Source: Emiliania huxleyi CCMP1516
Taxonomy: Eukaryota; Haptophyta; Isochrysidales; Noelaerhabdaceae
DNA: 64,000 nt
Assembly: GCF_000372725.1 (NCBI RefSeq)
Contig: NW_005199274.1
Location: 462,578 to 526,577, forward strand
Direction of reading: 5' to 3'
Part shown: one piece after another, positions 63,709 through 64,000 of the stretch
Position numbering within the stretch: the stretch's first letter is position 1
How the letters are laid out: each line of letters starts with the position of its first letter
Notes under the pieces: model-generated
Database searches by the model: none
What the model was told of the DNA's origin: nothing
Seen by the model: only the letters and a program-made list of their open reading frames with translations
Program-made: the position numbers and the translations under genes

Positions 63709-64000
63709 TTTCATGCGGAAGAGTCAGATATACAAAGAGCACCTAAAGGAGCAAGGCATAGCTGTGAAGTGGTTTCCACTGACAGACCCCCTCGTGCATT
63801 GGCCTGAAGGTGCCCATCGCTGCCTCGCGCGTGTGCGCAAAAAGAAATTTATCAGCGCTCGGCCCAGAAGAGGATTTGCGTTGCGAATTACTAGACTGGA
63901 AAACCCTAATGTGCAAAATGCGCAATGAACACACAGAAAGACAACAAAGGTTTAATGCTCCCCACACGCGGGAAACAGGTGATGGTGCACTCTACAAAAC
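63709..64000. other. Right edge, no gene assigned
   Basis: A 90-codon plus frame (63656-63928) starts inside repeat A and continues RKSQIYKEHLKEQGIAVKWF; it could be part of a mobile-element protein running past repeat A, but too little is visible. Confidence 0.3.

Overview
The window is nuclear DNA of a very GC-rich unicellular eukaryote, most probably a haptophyte alga (Emiliania/Gephyrocapsa/Chrysochromulina type). Three things point that way. Genes carry many short introns, close to half of which start with GC instead of GT, and almost every acceptor reads AG|G. The gene set includes proline-rich pherophorin-like proteins, a large protein joining GGA-type beta-helix repeats to a multi-pass membrane domain, and CUB and ShK-like secreted proteins. 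Dispersed short repeats with CTTT tails are dense. The assignment is inference from style; a pelagophyte or dinoflagellate is not excluded.

Layout. 0-6.4 kb: repeats, a tandem duplication, GC-rich low-complexity DNA and a possible glycosyltransferase fragment. 6.5-11 kb: a PLAC8-family membrane protein (+) and DPH2 of diphthamide synthesis (-). 11-16 kb: nested mobile elements, a small one-helix membrane protein (+) and a two-repeat Myb factor (-). 16-24 kb: a GT34-like glycosyltransferase (-), the first proline-rich protein (+), repeats and a three-exon ankyrin protein (+). 24-28.6 kb: a chromodomain-bearing retroelement relic, a long GT microsatellite and an RGG/zinc-knuckle protein (-). 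28.7-36.8 kb: a multi-exon membrane protein (+), a second copy of the proline-rich protein (+) between repeats, and an ARL1-type GTPase (+). 38-41.6 kb: an ShK-like secreted protein (+) and two related Ala-rich reading frames (-). 42.9-51.8 kb: ARPC1 of the Arp2/3 complex (+, ten exons) and the 13-exon beta-helix membrane protein (+). 52-64 kb: a small inverted-repeat transposon, a hypothetical protein, an acyl-protein thioesterase (-), a short-chain dehydrogenase (+), a RAP-domain remnant, a PhyH-family dioxygenase (+), a small-domain membrane protein (+), a GKQAP-repeat frame and a two-CUB secreted protein (-).

The genes do not form one pathway: they are ordinary housekeeping and cell-surface genes set among mobile DNA. 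The most interesting signal is how the introns look. In at least nine introns, in five or six genes, the first bases of the intron are an imperfect copy of the first bases of the next exon, starting at the same AG|G junction. In the ARL1 gene both sides are duplicated. In the dehydrogenase gene, decoy copies of the catalytic exon end still stand in tandem inside the intron. In the beta-helix gene whole exon-intron units are repeated. Together this looks like a genome that makes introns, largely of GC-AG type, by short tandem duplication of exon sequence.
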